From assembly GCA_003116995.1 (NCBI GenBank), contig BDSL01000018.1, forward strand, positions 496,001 to 560,000: 64,000 nt of DNA, written 5' to 3'. Under the pieces are notes generated by a model that ran no database searches, had not been told where the DNA came from, and worked only from the letters and a program-made list of their open reading frames with translations. Origin of the DNA: Yamagishiella unicocca (taxonomy: Eukaryota; Chlorophyta; Chlorophyceae; Chlamydomonadales; Volvocaceae). Below are positions 12,106-25,073 of the stretch, piece after piece. The stretch's first letter is position 1, and each line of letters opens with the position of its first letter. Made by a program: the position numbers and the translations under genes.

Positions 12106-15100
12106 ATGTCCAAGGCCCCAGCCGCCGACGTGGCGGCGGCGGCGGCATATGAGGGCAGCGGCGGCGGCGGCGGCGTCCCAGCGGCGGAGCTTCAGGCCCA
12201 TCAGGCCAGGCTGGCGGAGGTGGAGGCGCGCCTGGCGGAGACGCAGGCGGCCAATGGGCGACTCGCCGCCGCACTGGAGGCGGCGGAGGCGGAGAACGCG
12301 GCGATGAATGCGAAGCTGGCTGCGGCGGCGGCGGCGCCGCCATCGGCGGAGCCGTCACCGCGTAGTGCCGTGTTGCCCGCCACTAGCCTGCAGTCCGACC
12401 CGGCTCTGCTGGGCGTGCAGGACAAGATCATAAAGCTGACTCGCGAGCAGAGCACGGAGCGGCAGCAGGTGCTGACGAGCCTCAAGGAGGAGCAGCGGCG
12501 TCTGGCGGCCATCCGGAAGGAGATCACGGAGACGGAGCGGACGAACGCGGAGCTGAAGAAGAGCCTGGCGCGCACGGACATCAAAAAGCTGCGGGAGCAG
12601 AAGGACGCGCTGGGGGCCAAGGTGGGGGGGCATCAAACCCATCGACGCGACAACACCGTTCATGGACAGGATAGTTGGCGCGTCGTGGGTGGGGGCAAGG
12701 GCCGGAGGACGGGTCGGGGGCATGTGCTGACGGACTTGGCCGCACCTCGGCGCTGGTTGTGGAACTAACTCCCCGCCTCACCCGCCCCCTGCCGCCCCCC
12801 TTCCAGGCCGCCGAGGCGGAGCACCTGGCGGCGCAGGTGGCCTCACTGGCCGCCAACGCCAACCGGCTGGCGGCGCTGCAGGCGGACCGGGCCCGGCTGG
12901 AGCCGCTGTCGGGTGAGGTGGCGGCGCTGGAGGAGCAGCTCAAGGAGCTGAGGCAGCTGGAGGCGACACGCAACTCGCTGCAGGTGCGAGAGGGGGCGGG
13001 GGCCTGCGTGGGGCGGCAGGGGGGTTTCGAGGAAGACCCGTTGGGCAGGGGGGGGGCGGCGTGGGAGGGCAAGAGAGGCCGGGGTTTTAAGCCGCGCGGG
13101 CTTGTCGGGTGGCAGTTGCGGTTCGGGCGCTGGAGGGAAAGCTCCTCCACGGCTCGATTACCCCAACCCCCGCGCTGGCCCCAGTGTACGCCCCTCACCC
13201 CTTGTGGAGGTATTACTAACGCACCCAACTACACCCAACTGCCCGACGCAGGTGGAGGTGGCCGGTCTGCAGCCCGCCGCCGTCATGACGGAGCGCCTGC
13301 GCAAGCAGGTGGCGGCGCTGCGTGCTGACGCCGCCGCCTCCGAGGCCCTTCAGGAGCAGGTCTCCGCCCTCAGCCCCGTGGCGGAGCAGCTGCCGGGGCT
13401 CAAGGCGCTTCACGCCAAGCTGCAGGCGAGCAGCGCGGAGGTCAGGCAGCTGGAGAAGCAGCTGGAGCAGCGGGACAAGATGGAAGCACTGAGGCAGCAG
13501 CTGCAGGGGCAGCTGGAGGAGCTGCAGGGCAAGGTGGCGGACATTGAGGAGCTCAAGCGGCGAGTGGAGGGGGCGCAGCTGGCGGCGGGGGAGGTGACGC
13601 AGCTGGAGGCGAGGTTCGCGGCGCTGCAGTCGGTGGCGGCGCGGCTGCCGGTGCTGCGGGGGCAGCACGACAAGCTGGCGGCGCAGTGTGCGGAGGTGGC
13701 CGACTTGGAGCTGCAGCTGGCGGAGCTCAAGCAGCAGGTGCGAGGGGGTGGTGCGAGGAAGACCCGTGGATGTGAGGAAAACCATTTAGAACAGACGTTT
13801 CGGGATGCATGCTGGAGGACTTGGTTGAGGAAACGAAAGACGGAGGTCGTATGTCGGGGGTGCAGGCGTTACGGAAAAGAACCGGTTACTCGTCATGGGA
13901 GGTGTAGCAGGTGCGGGGGGTGGGGGAAGGGAGAGTGGGGAGGGGAGGGGAGGGGGTTGGGGAGGAAACCCGTGCACACGACCATAGGAGAAAGGGGGTA
14001 AGATCCAGGAGTTCAGGGAGGGGGAAGGTGCTGGCGGAAGGGTACGACCGAAGGGACACGCGAAGGGGTTGCGTCCGGAGGTGGAGGGCTTGCTGCGATC
14101 GCTTGGGTTACGAAGTGGGTAGTGGCCAGTTCTAGGCGCCGAACACGACCCATGGGGCGGCGGGGACCTGACCTCTGCAGGGGGGGCCTGCCGAAGGCAC
14201 CTCCTCCGTTATCCGCCCATACCTGCCTCCGTGTGGACGTCAGTACTCCCCCTAGCCGTCTAGCGCCCCCGCGCCTACGTGCACCCCCCCCATCCCGCCA
14301 CTCCGCCCCCCCCCCCACACACACACCCTGCTCGCCGACCATGCGCCAACTATCCTGTCCTTTTCGCGTCAACGGTTTTTACGCCACCCCCCCAGTAGCC
14401 TGCGCGCGCGTCCCGGTGTCCGAAGGCTATGCACCCACTACATTTCCCCAGTCGCGTTACCGGTTCCTTTATTGCACCCCCCCCTCTGCCCGCAGGTCGC
14501 CTTCCGCAACGCGCTGCAGCAGCAGATCAACATCCTGGCGCCCAAGGCCGCGGGGACGGAGTCCCTCCGCGCGGCTCTGCGGGAGATCGAGGCCCAGGTG
14601 GCCTCCAGCGACGACCTGGCCCTGCAGCTGGCGCAGATGCGAGCAGTGGTTCAGGAGCGACGGCGCGACGGCGCCAGTCAGTTCGTGGAGGCGGTGTCCA
14701 TCCTGGGGCTGGTGCCGGCGGTGGAGCAGCCGCAGCACCACACAGGCGAGGAGCGCTCCTCCGCCGGCGGAGCCGGCGGCGAGTTGCGGCGCGAGGAGAG
14801 CTTCAGCAACGGCGGCGCGGCGTCTTCTGCTGGCGGAGCGGCGCAGGAGCGGCTGGCGAGTATGGTGCCCGCGGGTGGACTGGCGTTCCCGGCGCCGCAG
14901 CCGGTTGCCCGGTGCCCCTCGGCCGCGGTCACTGCGGGCGGCGCGCGGGATAACAGCCAGTTCAGTGAGGCGGTCAGCAGCCTGGGCTTCGAGCTGCAGC
15001 GCAGCACAGCGGGTCAGTCGGCGGCCGTGGCGCTGCAGCCGCTGCCGCCGCCGCAGCAGCCCTCGCCGACCAGCGCCCACGTGACCCCGCGGAACTCGAT

Positions 15101-18100
15101 CTCGCTGGGGCCGGTGGTGGGGGGGGGGGCTCCGATTCGCGGCAGCCCGCCGGGTACGTTGCTGTCGGTGGAGCAGCTGCAGCAGCAGCAGCAACACGAG
15201 CGGGACTATCTGGACCGGCTGGCGGAGCTGGAGTCTCAGATGCGGGGCGCGGCGGCGGAGGCGTACAGTCGGGAGGCGGAGACGCTGCGCGCGCGCGCGG
15301 CGGCGCTGGTGCTGCCGCCGCCGGCGGAGCTGGAGGAGCTGCGGGCGGAGGTGGCGGCGCTGGAGAGTGCGGCCAACGAGGCGCTGCAGCTTCAGGGGCA
15401 GGTGGCGGAGATGCGGCTGCTGGCGGGGCAGCGGCAGGAGCTGCAGCTGGACATGGAGAAGAGCCTCAAGGTGGGGCGGGGTGGGGTGGGGTGCTGGCTG
15501 GGGAAAAGGTCGGGGGGGGGTGAGCGAGACCCGTGGGTTGGCACTGACGTTCGGGGGGCTGGCATAAAGACCGGTTACACGACATAGGTAGGATGTCTGG
15601 CGCATTCGGGGCGGGGGGGTACCACCCATGGAGTGTGTTTTTTTTGTGAGTGGGTGGGCAGCGTAGCCCTGCGTGCCTGGGTGGGTGGTGGGGCGAGGGT
15701 GTATGTGTTTTCGGAGCCTGGGCTCCCTGGGTTTCGATCTACAGGCGGGGTCTGGCTGGCGTACGGGGTACGTTTGGGACTGGTGACACTAGCAGCGGCG
15801 GTGTCGTACTCGAAAGACAGCTGGCTGGGCCGCCTTGACCCGCGGCTGCACCCGCCGCGGCTGTCCCAATCCAGAAACCTTCCCTCCCCCCCTCCCTCCG
15901 TCCCCTCTCCCCACCGCGCTGCAGTCCCAACTGGCCCTGCTTGAGGATCAGGCCCGGGAGGCGGAGGTTCTGGAGCGGGAGGTGCAGCAGAAGAGCGACG
16001 TGGTGGCCCGCAAGCACGAGCTGGAGATGCAGCTCACGGAGCTGGAGGCGACAGCGGCGGAGGTGAGGGGAGGGGGGTGGGGGAAGGGCGAAAGGGTTGG
16101 GGGGTGTATAAGGAAAAAGGGTTTGGGAGGGGGCCAGGGGAGGGGTAATGCAATACATGTACATTAAGCAGGATGTGGCTGGATGGATGGCGGGTGTGTG
16201 GGTGTGCTGTTGGGGATTTAGGGATTTAGAGACTTGGCGCGGAGGTGGAGCGGAGCCGAATCGGAGGGCCACGGCCAGGCGGCGACGGGCGCGAGGGTGC
16301 CCGGGCCTTGTGGCGCTCCCGGGGTGGTTCCGGAGCGCAGACGGATGTCGTACCTAGCCTCACATCCCACCTCACCCATTACCCATCCGCACTCCCCCCC
16401 CCCGCGGCCCCCTCTCCACACCGCGCCACCCCCCCCCCCCACACACACGCACCCCTCCCCCCTCCCCGCCAGATCTACCTGCTTGACCGGCTGGTGGCGG
16501 GCAGGAAGGAATCCATCTCCCGCCGGCCGGAGCTGGAGGCGGAGATGCAGCGAGTGCAGGTGCGGCAGCTGCCCGGAGGGTCCGAGGAAGACCCGTGGAT
16601 GCCCGAAAAAACCGATTAGAACTGCCCGGAGGGGGAGCGGACGGGGCGGGCGGGTCTTCTTCAGGGCTGGGAGCTAGCGCGACAGCGGCAGCGGCAGGCG
16701 AGGGCACTACCTCCCTCCGTCAGCCACAGCTGCAGCCGGGGCTGCAGCTGTGCGTGTATGGCGCTGCACCCCTCCCCCCCTGCACCCCTCCCAGGTCCAA
16801 TCCATCTCCGCATCACAGATCTCTATCCGCTGTCTTTCTGCATACCCCCGCTACCCGCCACCCCTGGAGCGAACACCGCCTGCTGCCCCTGCTCCCTCTG
16901 CCACCACCTCCAACCCCGATGCCTCTTGATCCCCTTCTGCTCCCCCCGCCACCACCGCCCCCCCCGCCACTCCGGTGCAGTCCGAGGCGGAATCTGCCGA
17001 GGAGCTGCGGCAGCGGGTGGAGCTCATGCAGCAGGCGGCGGCGGAGCGGCCCCACCTGGAGCTGCGGGTGAACGAGCTGCTGCCGGTGCAGGAGGAGGTG
17101 GAGGCGCTCAAGGCGCAGGTCAGGACCTGGGGGGGTCGGGGGGGAGACCCGGGACCTGGGGGAGTCAGGGGGAAGACCCGGGGATCGAAATTAGAGCCGG
17201 CGGGGGAGTCCTGAAGGGGGACCGCACCTGGTGGAGGGGCGGCTCCACGCACCAGCATCACCCCAAGGGGCCGCACGGGGAGGCGGCAACAGACCAGCAG
17301 GTCCGAACCTCTGCCAGCTTACGGTGCTCTGAAGCCGTACGACAAATCCGCGCCGTACATCAAAATTTCGGCTCGCGTGTAGCTTCATACCGTGTGACCT
17401 GGCAGGGGCTCTTGTGCGGGCTGGGGAGCGGAGGGTTTGGCGCCAGGGGCCGAGGAGGGGGGGTACACAAAAGAACCGGTGACTCGGGGGGTTTACATCG
17501 AATGATTGCCGACTGGGTGTGTGTGAAAACCGTTTTACGCAACGGGACAGGATAGTTGGCGCATGGTCGTCGGACACCAATTTGTGGGCGCATGCTGGAG
17601 CACTGGAACTGACTACCGGCAAACCTGTGGAGGCGCCGGTGGGGGTAACATGCGGGAGCCTCGGACTCAGCGCGCGAGTACGGCTCTTGACTCGGGACTC
17701 CCTCGTGTCTGCCTCTTGCGGTGGCTCGCAGGTTTCTGCGCTGGAGTCGGTGGCTTCGGAGCGGCTGCCTCTGGAGGCCCGGCTGCGGGAGCTGCAGTCG
17801 CAGGTGGCGGAGATGGCGGCGCTGGAGGCGCAGCTGGTGCAGGCGAGGGCGCTGGTGGGTGCCGGGGGGCGGGGGGCGGGGGCTGGCGGCGGTGCAGCTT
17901 TGGGCAGGGACGGCTTCGCTTGCAGGGCCCAAGCGGATGGGGGGGCAGGGCGGAGGGGTATACTTCAGGAGTGGCGCATCGGCGTCAGCAAGGCCGCGTC
18001 GGACTTGGCACTTTGATGACAAGTGGTGGGGGGTGGTTTCGCCTCCTTAAGCGCGCACTGCATCGCGCTGCGTGCGCCTTAGGGTCCATGTCTCTGGCTC

Positions 18101-20643
18101 TGCTAGCGCTGGCCTGCCCGCATTGCCGACCAGCACACGGCAAAGGACCGCGGACTCACACGGCCCCCTCCTCCCCCCGGCCGCTGGTGCAGGTGGCCCA
18201 GCATTCGGACCTGGCTACCGAGCTGGGCCGGATTGCGGGGCCCGCCGCCGAGGCCGCGGCCCTCAAGGCGCAGCTGGAGGAGCAGAGGGCGCTGACGGAG
18301 AGCGTCCCGCAGCTGGAGGCGGAGATAGAGGCGGTGGAGGTGGAGGTGGCGCGGGTGAGGGGGTTTCGAGGAAGACCCGTGGGTGGGGGGGGGAAGCCGC
18401 CGGAGGGGGGGAGGTTTCAATAAAATAACCGGGAGGGGAGGGGGAGGGGTGCGGTGGGCAGAGGGACGGGGGAACGGCAACGGAGCGAGGCAATCATATT
18501 CGTGTCGTACCCTGGTGGCGTTCCCGCCGAGCGACATGGCCAGGCCATGTTGCCTCGTACCAGCTCCATCTAGCTTCGCGCCTGTGCTTGTCGGCGTATC
18601 GTCCCCCCTCCCGGTTTTATGCCACCCCTGGTGCCGTGATTTTTCTCTGGACCACCACCTTCATCGCCTTCATGGTTTGTCGGCCGTGACTTCGCGGATT
18701 CTCTTATAACCCCCCGTCCCTCCCTCATGGACCTCTCTCCCTGGACCGCCGTCCCTCCCTCCCTGGACTCCTCCCTCCCTCCCCCAGGTGCGCACGCTCG
18801 AGTTCATCGTCAACCAGCTCCGCGCGGAGATCAGCAAGGGCTCCGTGCTGCAGGACGAGCTGCGCGGCCTGAACGACACGGCGGAGCGCCTGCAGCACGC
18901 GGACGAGGTGCAGCTGCGGGCGGAGCGGGACGAGGCGCGGGTGCGGGTGATGCAGCTGGAGGGGGTGCTGGCGGAGCTGGAGGCGCAGCTGCAGAGCCTG
19001 GAGCAGCGGGCGCCAGCTGCCGCGGCGGTGGTGGCGGAGGTGCCTAGCGAGGCGGCTCTGGCGGAGGCGGCGGAGGCGGACGCTGAGGGGCAGATGGCGC
19101 CGATGCAGAGCCAGATGGCGCGGCAGCAGCAGCTGATGGACCAGCGGCAGTTCCTGCAGCAGGAGCTGAAGGACCTGAAGGTGTGGACCGGGGACCGGGG
19201 AAGGAAGCGGCGGTGCTGCCGCCCCCCCCTGTCGGCCATCACTACCACCCACTACCCACCAAACAGCCGAACGCCGCCACGCGAGTCGCCACCTCTCCCA
19301 CGCGCCTGCGCCATGTTATCGTACATATTAACCATACATTAGGAAACGTGAATTTGACAGATTTTCTTCTTCGTGTGCATAAAACGACTATGAATGAACC
19401 TCGCTTGCCCTCCCGGTCACTGCGACACGCCTACGTCTGCAACACACTAGGCTGGCACAGCACCACAACCAACGTAACAACAACACCAGCACAACCACCG
19501 TAACACCACCACAACCACCACAACAACCACCACCTCCCCTCGCAGGCCGTGGAGGCGGACGTGGTTCGCCTGCAGGCGGCCATACGCGCCCTGGCGCCGC
19601 TGGCGGAGCAGCGCCTGGCCCTGCAGGCCGAGCTGGAGGAGATGCATCGCCAGGCCGGAGCGGCAGCCACATCGCTGGCGGGCCCTATGCACGCGTCGCC
19701 AGCGCAGCCCGCGCGGGCGTTGACCGCGTCCCCACCCCCGGTGCAGAGGTCCCCCAGGTACCCGTACACATCCAGCGGCGGCGGCGGCGAGGCCTGTGAG
19801 GGGCCGCTGGGTCGCGGCGCGCTGCCGATGCTCGGCCAAGACGACGGCGGCGGCGGCGGCGCGGGCGCACGTTTGGAGCCCGAGGCGCCGCTCCCGTCGG
19901 ACCCGACGGCGGCGGCGACGGCGACAGCGTACGAGGCCGACGCCATCGCCGCCGTGGCGCAGCAGCGGAGCATGCTGACGGAGGAGGTGGAGGCGCTGCG
20001 GGTGCAGGTGGCGGTGGTGGCAGCCCTGCGGGAGGAGCGGGAGGCGCTGCGGGTGGTGGAGGAGGAGGTGGTGGCACTGTCGCACGAGATCCCGCACCTG
20101 GCGCCCTACGTGGAGCTGCTGCCGGCGCTGCGCGCCGAGCACACGCGCCTCACGGAGGCGGTGGCGGAGGCGGAGCGGCTGCGGAGCGGCGTGGAGACCA
20201 TGTCGTTGCAGCTGGATGTGATGAGGGCGCTGAGGGAGGCGGCGTCGCCGGTGGCGGACCGCGGAGCGTCGAGCGTGGGGTTGGGGACTGAGCAGGACCA
20301 GCACCACCTGTCGGCGCCGGCTGGCGCCGAGGAAGCGGACTCGGGCACGGGCGAAGATGACTGCAGCCCCGGGGGGGTGACGCCCGGGGGGCGGAGCGGC
20401 GAGCTGAGCGGGGCTGAGGCGTGCAGCCCCCGGCCTGTGGGCGAGGTGGAGTCGTCGCTGACGGCCGTGTTTGCGAAGCTCAAGTCCTTGGAGGTCGACA
20501 AGCACGAGCTGGAGGAGGAGAACGGAGAGCTGCGGTCCACCATTGATGACCTCAGGCACCAGCTGGAGAACAGCGCGGAGGCGATGCAGAAGCTGCGCGG
20601 GGTGGCGGAGGCGCTCAACATGCTGCGACGGACCAACATGTAG
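12106..20643 (+). CDS. Large coiled-coil protein (1430 residues), function unknown
   Basis: Eleven exons: 12106-12621, 12807-12983, 13252-13737, 14496-15470, 15925-16062, 16473-16559, 16981-17118, 17732-17854, 18193-18354, 18788-19180 and 19546-20643. Nearly the whole protein is Ala/Glu/Leu/Gln/Arg heptad sequence (for example LEEQLKELRQLEATRNSLQ, LEKQLEQRDKMEALRQQLQG), broken by low-complexity Ala/Gly/Pro linkers. It ends in a cleaner coiled coil, VDKHELEEENGELRSTIDDL. No catalytic or membrane segment is seen. All ten introns are phase 0, mostly after a Gln or Lys codon (CAG or AAG before GT). The ATG at 12106 has the strong context ACCACCATG and is the first ATG for over 600 bp. Centrosomal, flagellar, Golgi-tether or myosin-like roles are all possible and I cannot choose between them. 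Several introns carry interspersed elements. Confidence 0.8.
13751..13820 (+). mobile_element. Intronic short interspersed element, family A
   Basis: Starts 13 bp after the exon 3 donor of the coiled-coil gene. It contains GAGGAAGACCCGTGGATG, TTTAGAACAGACGTTT and GATGCATGCTGGAG in the same order as the copies at 4.1, 30.6, 61.4 and 63.5 kb. Confidence 0.65.
14338..14486 (-). mobile_element. Two interspersed element copies (families B and C) filling an intron end
   Basis: 14338-14395 matches family B (GCGCCAACTATCCTGTCC core, also near 17.55 and 58.62 kb). 14424-14486 matches family C (TTTCCCCAGTCGCGTTACCG core, also near 31.56 and 57.35 kb). The second copy runs to within 10 bp of the acceptor at 14495. 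Confidence 0.6.
16569..16633 (+). mobile_element. Short family A element with 12-bp direct repeats
   Basis: A 41-bp core (16581-16621) containing GAGGAAGACCCGTGGATG lies between exact copies of CTGCCCGGAGGG at 16569-16580 and 16622-16633. It begins 9 bp after the exon 6 donor of the coiled-coil gene. Confidence 0.7.
17520..17606 (+). mobile_element. Intronic interspersed element, family B
   Basis: Carries AAAACCGTTTTACGC, GACAGGATAGTTGGCGCATG and GCATGCTGGAGCACT. The reverse complement of the same sequence lies at 58584-58676. It is in intron 7 of the coiled-coil gene. Confidence 0.6.
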
Positions 20644-22326
20644 GCGGCGCGCTGGCGGGGTTGTAGGGTACGACGACCGTACGACGATGAGTAGGGTACG
20701 GCGTGCGACAGGCAGCGGCAGGTACGGCAGGCTGAGAGGCAGGCACGGCAGGCAGTGGGGACTAGGGGGGGTCGGATTTGCTGTGCGGAGTACGGTGTAG
20801 GGTCAGCAGCGGGGCGCAGCGTTTGTCACACAAGACGGCTGGCAGGGCAGGCAGGGCCGGGTCCTCTCGGCGGGCAATGCAGCATGGGGCAGTGACTGAG
20901 CCGGGAGGGTCTGGGGCTGTAACGGAGGCAGCAAGGGGCTCCAGGGAGGTGTAGACAGGTCCCGGGAAGCCAAGCGCAGGCTGTTCTCGCGGAATGGATC
21001 CAGATTATGGATCCGGACGTGCATGTGCGTACTGGGACACTGAATGCTGGATTTGGCCTGCTGGATTTCGCTGTTGTAGAGGACATTATGCTCCAGCTCA
21101 ACAGACACTGGTCGGATGCAGGGGTGGGGCGACATGTCGAGGCGCCTATGTCATGCCATGCTATGCACGTGCGAATGGGTCACACCACACCAGGTTTTGC
21201 GCGAGTAGGTTCGCGAGTTTGGACGCTAGTGTTGTCGGACTTCTTCGGTTTTAGGAGTGTATGGAGTGGTGGTCCGGATGTGTCCCTTCAGGTGCTACGT
21301 TTGGCTCGGAAAGCCAGGGGCCGGTCTCCGCGTTGTCGTGTACAGGTGAAGATGCAAGTTCCGGACATTTCGCCCTGCGGGATGCCTGCTCGGCGGTGAA
21401 TCACACAAATGTAAGTTGAGCAATCCCCTTGTTCACTTCAACAGGCTCCGTGGGTAGATGGTCGGGTACGAGCGCCTCTCGACACTTACGATACTGATGA
21501 ATGTCCAGCACAGCGCGCAAGCCCTGGTGTCGTCTCATTGTCAGCGACCATGAGGAATGACTGGCCAGGAGTGGCACTCTTAAGCATTTGGCGACATGCC
21601 TTGAGACCCCGCACCGCACCGTTCCCGCACAGCTGTCCGCAAACGCTGCCACACTGCGGTAACAAACATGAAAACATACACTACAAGACACAGGTACATA
21701 GCGTGGTCCCCTCCTACGTCCTACCCCTCGTACTACAACACACAGGTACATAGCGTGGCCCCCTCCTACGTCCTACCCCTCATCTTACTCGCCACCCAGC
21801 TACCCCAGCGGCTAACCGCCGCGGCAGGGCAGCCGGGGGTGTATTGGGGGCCTCGACAGCCCAGGCCCCAACGGCTTTGGCCAAGGTGGATAGTAACACG
21901 GATTCATCGTGAGAGGCTACTGCTGCCGACAGGCGTGCACCAAAGTCACCCTGGGCGATTAGGGCAGAGGACCCTGGACCCAGGACTGTCGCGATGACTG
22001 TTTAACGGACTGCACACGTAAGCTGATAAGATAACGCATCAAGTGCGTTTCTCCGTATGTTTTTGCAGACGCATGCTGGCATGCACATATGCGCGGGAAT
22101 CAGATCGACGCTGCGCGCTGACGTGCGGTTTCAGTCAGCTGCCATCCCAACTTGCCAAGTAGTGGCGGGCTGACAGCCAAACAATTATCTTAACTTTATG
22201 TAGAACATAATATAGGAAACGATCTCGTTCGCAAGGACGCATTTGAGTGTACCAGCCTTCGTTGACCTTTGGACACGCTGTCAGCTGCATTTTAAAAATT
22301 TGGCAGCACCAATTTGCTTCTTTACA
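20644..22326. other. 3' UTR and intergenic region between the two coiled-coil genes
   Basis: TGTAA motifs at 20918-20922 and 21410-21414 are candidate polyadenylation signals for the upstream gene. No coding sequence recognised. A 52-bp tandem duplication lies near 21.7 kb. Confidence 0.45.
21689..21782. repeat. Tandem duplication, 52-bp period, two copies
   Basis: CACAGGTACATAGCGTGG followed by CCCCTCCTACGTCCTACCCC occurs at 21689 and again at 21741 with one substitution. Confidence 0.85.
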
Positions 22327-25073
22327 ATGGCACCTGGATCAAATGGCATAGCTTCACCTGCAGCTGAAGCTGCCGAGGTCTGTGGGTCGCGGGTCGGGAG
22401 CCAGGATGGGTAACTTGGTAGGGACGTCCACAAGGGTTTGCGGAGGTGTCCATTTGGGCTGAAATACATGATTTCATTATGGGTGGGCATAGAAGACGTG
22501 TTGCGGTCGCGCCCCCTCGCCTTCTGCAGCATCGTCCCTATGCTCAAGGTCGGCGCTGGCAGGGTCCAATCCTGTACGGGGGTGTTTATCCAGACTAGGG
22601 TTGAAGGGTTGCCTTGGGTGCAGTCAGGATAGCAGGGTGACGCCCTGCGGGCTCAAGCATAACCCGCAGCGGAGTGCCATCCGAGCATGTGGATGGAAGC
22701 TGCGGGGCACTGGAAAGTTCGCATCTGCCCTCTCTTGATCCAATTACCCACTGTTCCATCCCTTCCTCCCATTGCCCTGACGTCGCAGCCTGCGGGCCCC
22801 GGCTCCACGCCAACGCCTACAAAGGCGCAGTCCGTCATATCAGCAGCAGCCCGTGCTGCCAGTATTGAGGGCGTCCAGGCCCGCATGGCGCGAACCAACC
22901 TGCAGCAGGTAGGGAGCCCGGGCGTCGGAGCCGCTGCCACGGGGAGCGCACAGAGTCGGACGCACAGGCTTGGGTTGCGGCAGGGAGGGGGCATCGGCCA
23001 TGGCCGGTCCTGGGCTGTCGGTGCTGAGTCGGGGCCTCCCCTCCGGTCCTTCCCCCCTGCAGGCGGAAGTGGACCGACAATACAAGGACGAGCTGCGCTG
23101 GCTTCAGAAGGTGAGGCCGCTGCCGACTGCTGGCATCTCCTGTGCACCGTCCGCATCCCAGCAGCAGCGGCAGCAGCATTGCCTGTTGCGGTGCCGTGGC
23201 AGCCGAATTACTGCATTGCATCCCATGCCGCATCCGATCGCCACACGCCCCATAGGAAGCTGACCACCTGAAAGCCGAGCTGGAAGTCAGCCGCCGCCGT
23301 CGCACGGACGCCGACGAGGAGATCGCCGCCCTGCGGGCGCAGCTGGAGACGGCAGGGCAGGAGGTGGCCGCGGCGCAGGCCGAGGCGGCGGAGGCGCGAG
23401 CGCGCGCAGAGGCGGCGCGGAAGGACGGTTCTCGCGCTGAGGTGGAGCGGCTGCGGGCGGAGCTGGGGGCGGCGCGGAAGGCCGCGGCGCAGGCGTCGGT
23501 GGAGGCGGTGGAGGCGCAGCGCACGGCAGCGGCGGCGACGAAGGAGCTGCGGGGAGTGCAGGCGGAGTGCGCGGCGCGGGGCGGCAGGCTGGAGGCGGTG
23601 GAGGAGGAGGCCCGCGGGGCGGCAGCTGAGGCGGAGGCGCTGAGGGAGCGGATGGCGCAGCTGACGGCGGCACAGCAGGAGCTGGAGCGGGAGCTGTCAC
23701 AGACGCGTGTGGAGCACCGCACGGTGCAAGGGAAGCTGGAGGTGGCTTCGCGCGATCTGGCGGCGGCGCGAAGCGACGCGGAGGCGCGCGGAGCGGAGCT
23801 GGCGGCGGCGCAGCAGCGGCTTTCCGCAGTGACGGAGGTGCAGGCGGAGGCAGAGGCCGCCGTGGCGGCAGCGGCGGAGCGCGCAGACGCCGTGCAGGCC
23901 GAGCTAGACCAGCTGAAGGAGCTGACCGGGTCGTCTGCGGCGTCCGTGGCGGCGCTGCGGACCAAGCTGTCCACATCCGAGACGGACCTGGCGGAGCTCC
24001 AGACGCAGTACAGGTGGGTCAGTGGGAGCAAGCCGCAGGATTTCGCACAAAGAGCCATACGCCGCCCATCTATGGGTACGGGGCGTACGGGCTGCGGGTC
24101 CCCTGCATTGCATGCGGCATGGAAGCGCAAAGCATTGGGAGGAGCAGAGGTGGTGTGTGCGCTGGGCGCATGTATCGGCGGTCATCTCTCTCCTTACGGG
24201 CGGCCTGGCTTACGACACAAGGCGGGACTGCGGCGGTGCGGATCGCCAGTGCGCCACCCATGGCCGCCCCCTCCGCACTCACCTGACTCTGGTGCCTCTT
24301 GCGTTACCCACTCCGCCCACCCACCCGCCGTCTGCGCAGTCGGGTCGTGTTCGAGCACGCGAAGGCACGTGCTGAGCACACCGAGATGAGCGGTAAACTA
24401 TTAAGGGTGAGCAGGGGCGGGGCGCAGAGCCGCCGGGACGCAGTTGCAAGATGCACATAGAGGGGGCGGGGTGATGGCGGCGCGCTGGGATGCAAGTTTG
24501 CGTGGAGCTAGGGCCTGCGGCGCCCGAGTGGTTGCGGTGGCAGACAGCTGTGGGGGCGTTTGGCGGGAGGGGCGCGGGCGGCGCTGTGGAAGGCCAGACG
24601 AGCTGGTCAGGGATTCAGGCTGGATTCCTGCGGGAGGCGGATCCGTAGATATCCAGCCAGTTGGCTTCGGAGACGAAACACCGCACTCCCTGTCATGGGG
24701 TTGCGGTGGCTGCACCTGTGTGCCAGGTCAGGCCAACAGCCATGCGGCGATACCTGCAACCAAACACCTGCTGTGTGTCCCTTGGCTTTGATGTACGGTG
24801 CAGACCCAAGAGGAGCTGGGACGAGCTGTGTCATACTACGACGAGGTAGTCACGACGCTGCGGCGGCAGCTGAGCGGGCTCGGCGCCGAGCCGGTGGGGC
24901 TGCCGGAGCCGCCGTACTTGCCGTCATCCACGCGGCATCAGGCAGGGGGCTCGGCGGGTGGCTCGGCGGCCGCGGCCTCAGTGGCTGCGGGTAGCGCCCG
25001 GCGGCTCAGCGTTGGTCGACGAGACAGCGGCAGCGGCGGCGGCGGTGGCGGCAGCATTGCCAGCGACTCGTAA
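22327..25073 (+). CDS. Coiled-coil protein (437 residues), function unknown
   Basis: Six exons: 22327-22377, 22789-22908, 23063-23110, 23256-24013, 24340-24406 and 24804-25073. They join in frame. The centre (about residues 70-320) is an uninterrupted Ala/Glu/Arg-rich coiled coil (IAALRAQLETAGQEVAAAQA, LTAAQQELERELSQTRVEHR). The C-terminus is a Ser/Gly-rich tail. Exon 1 is the weakest part: its ATG at 22327 gives 17 codons before a poor GTCTGT donor, chosen because it keeps phase with exon 2. No enzymatic domain is visible. It lies in tandem with the larger coiled-coil gene, but I see no clear sequence homology beyond composition. It is convergent with the exonuclease gene. Confidence 0.72.
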
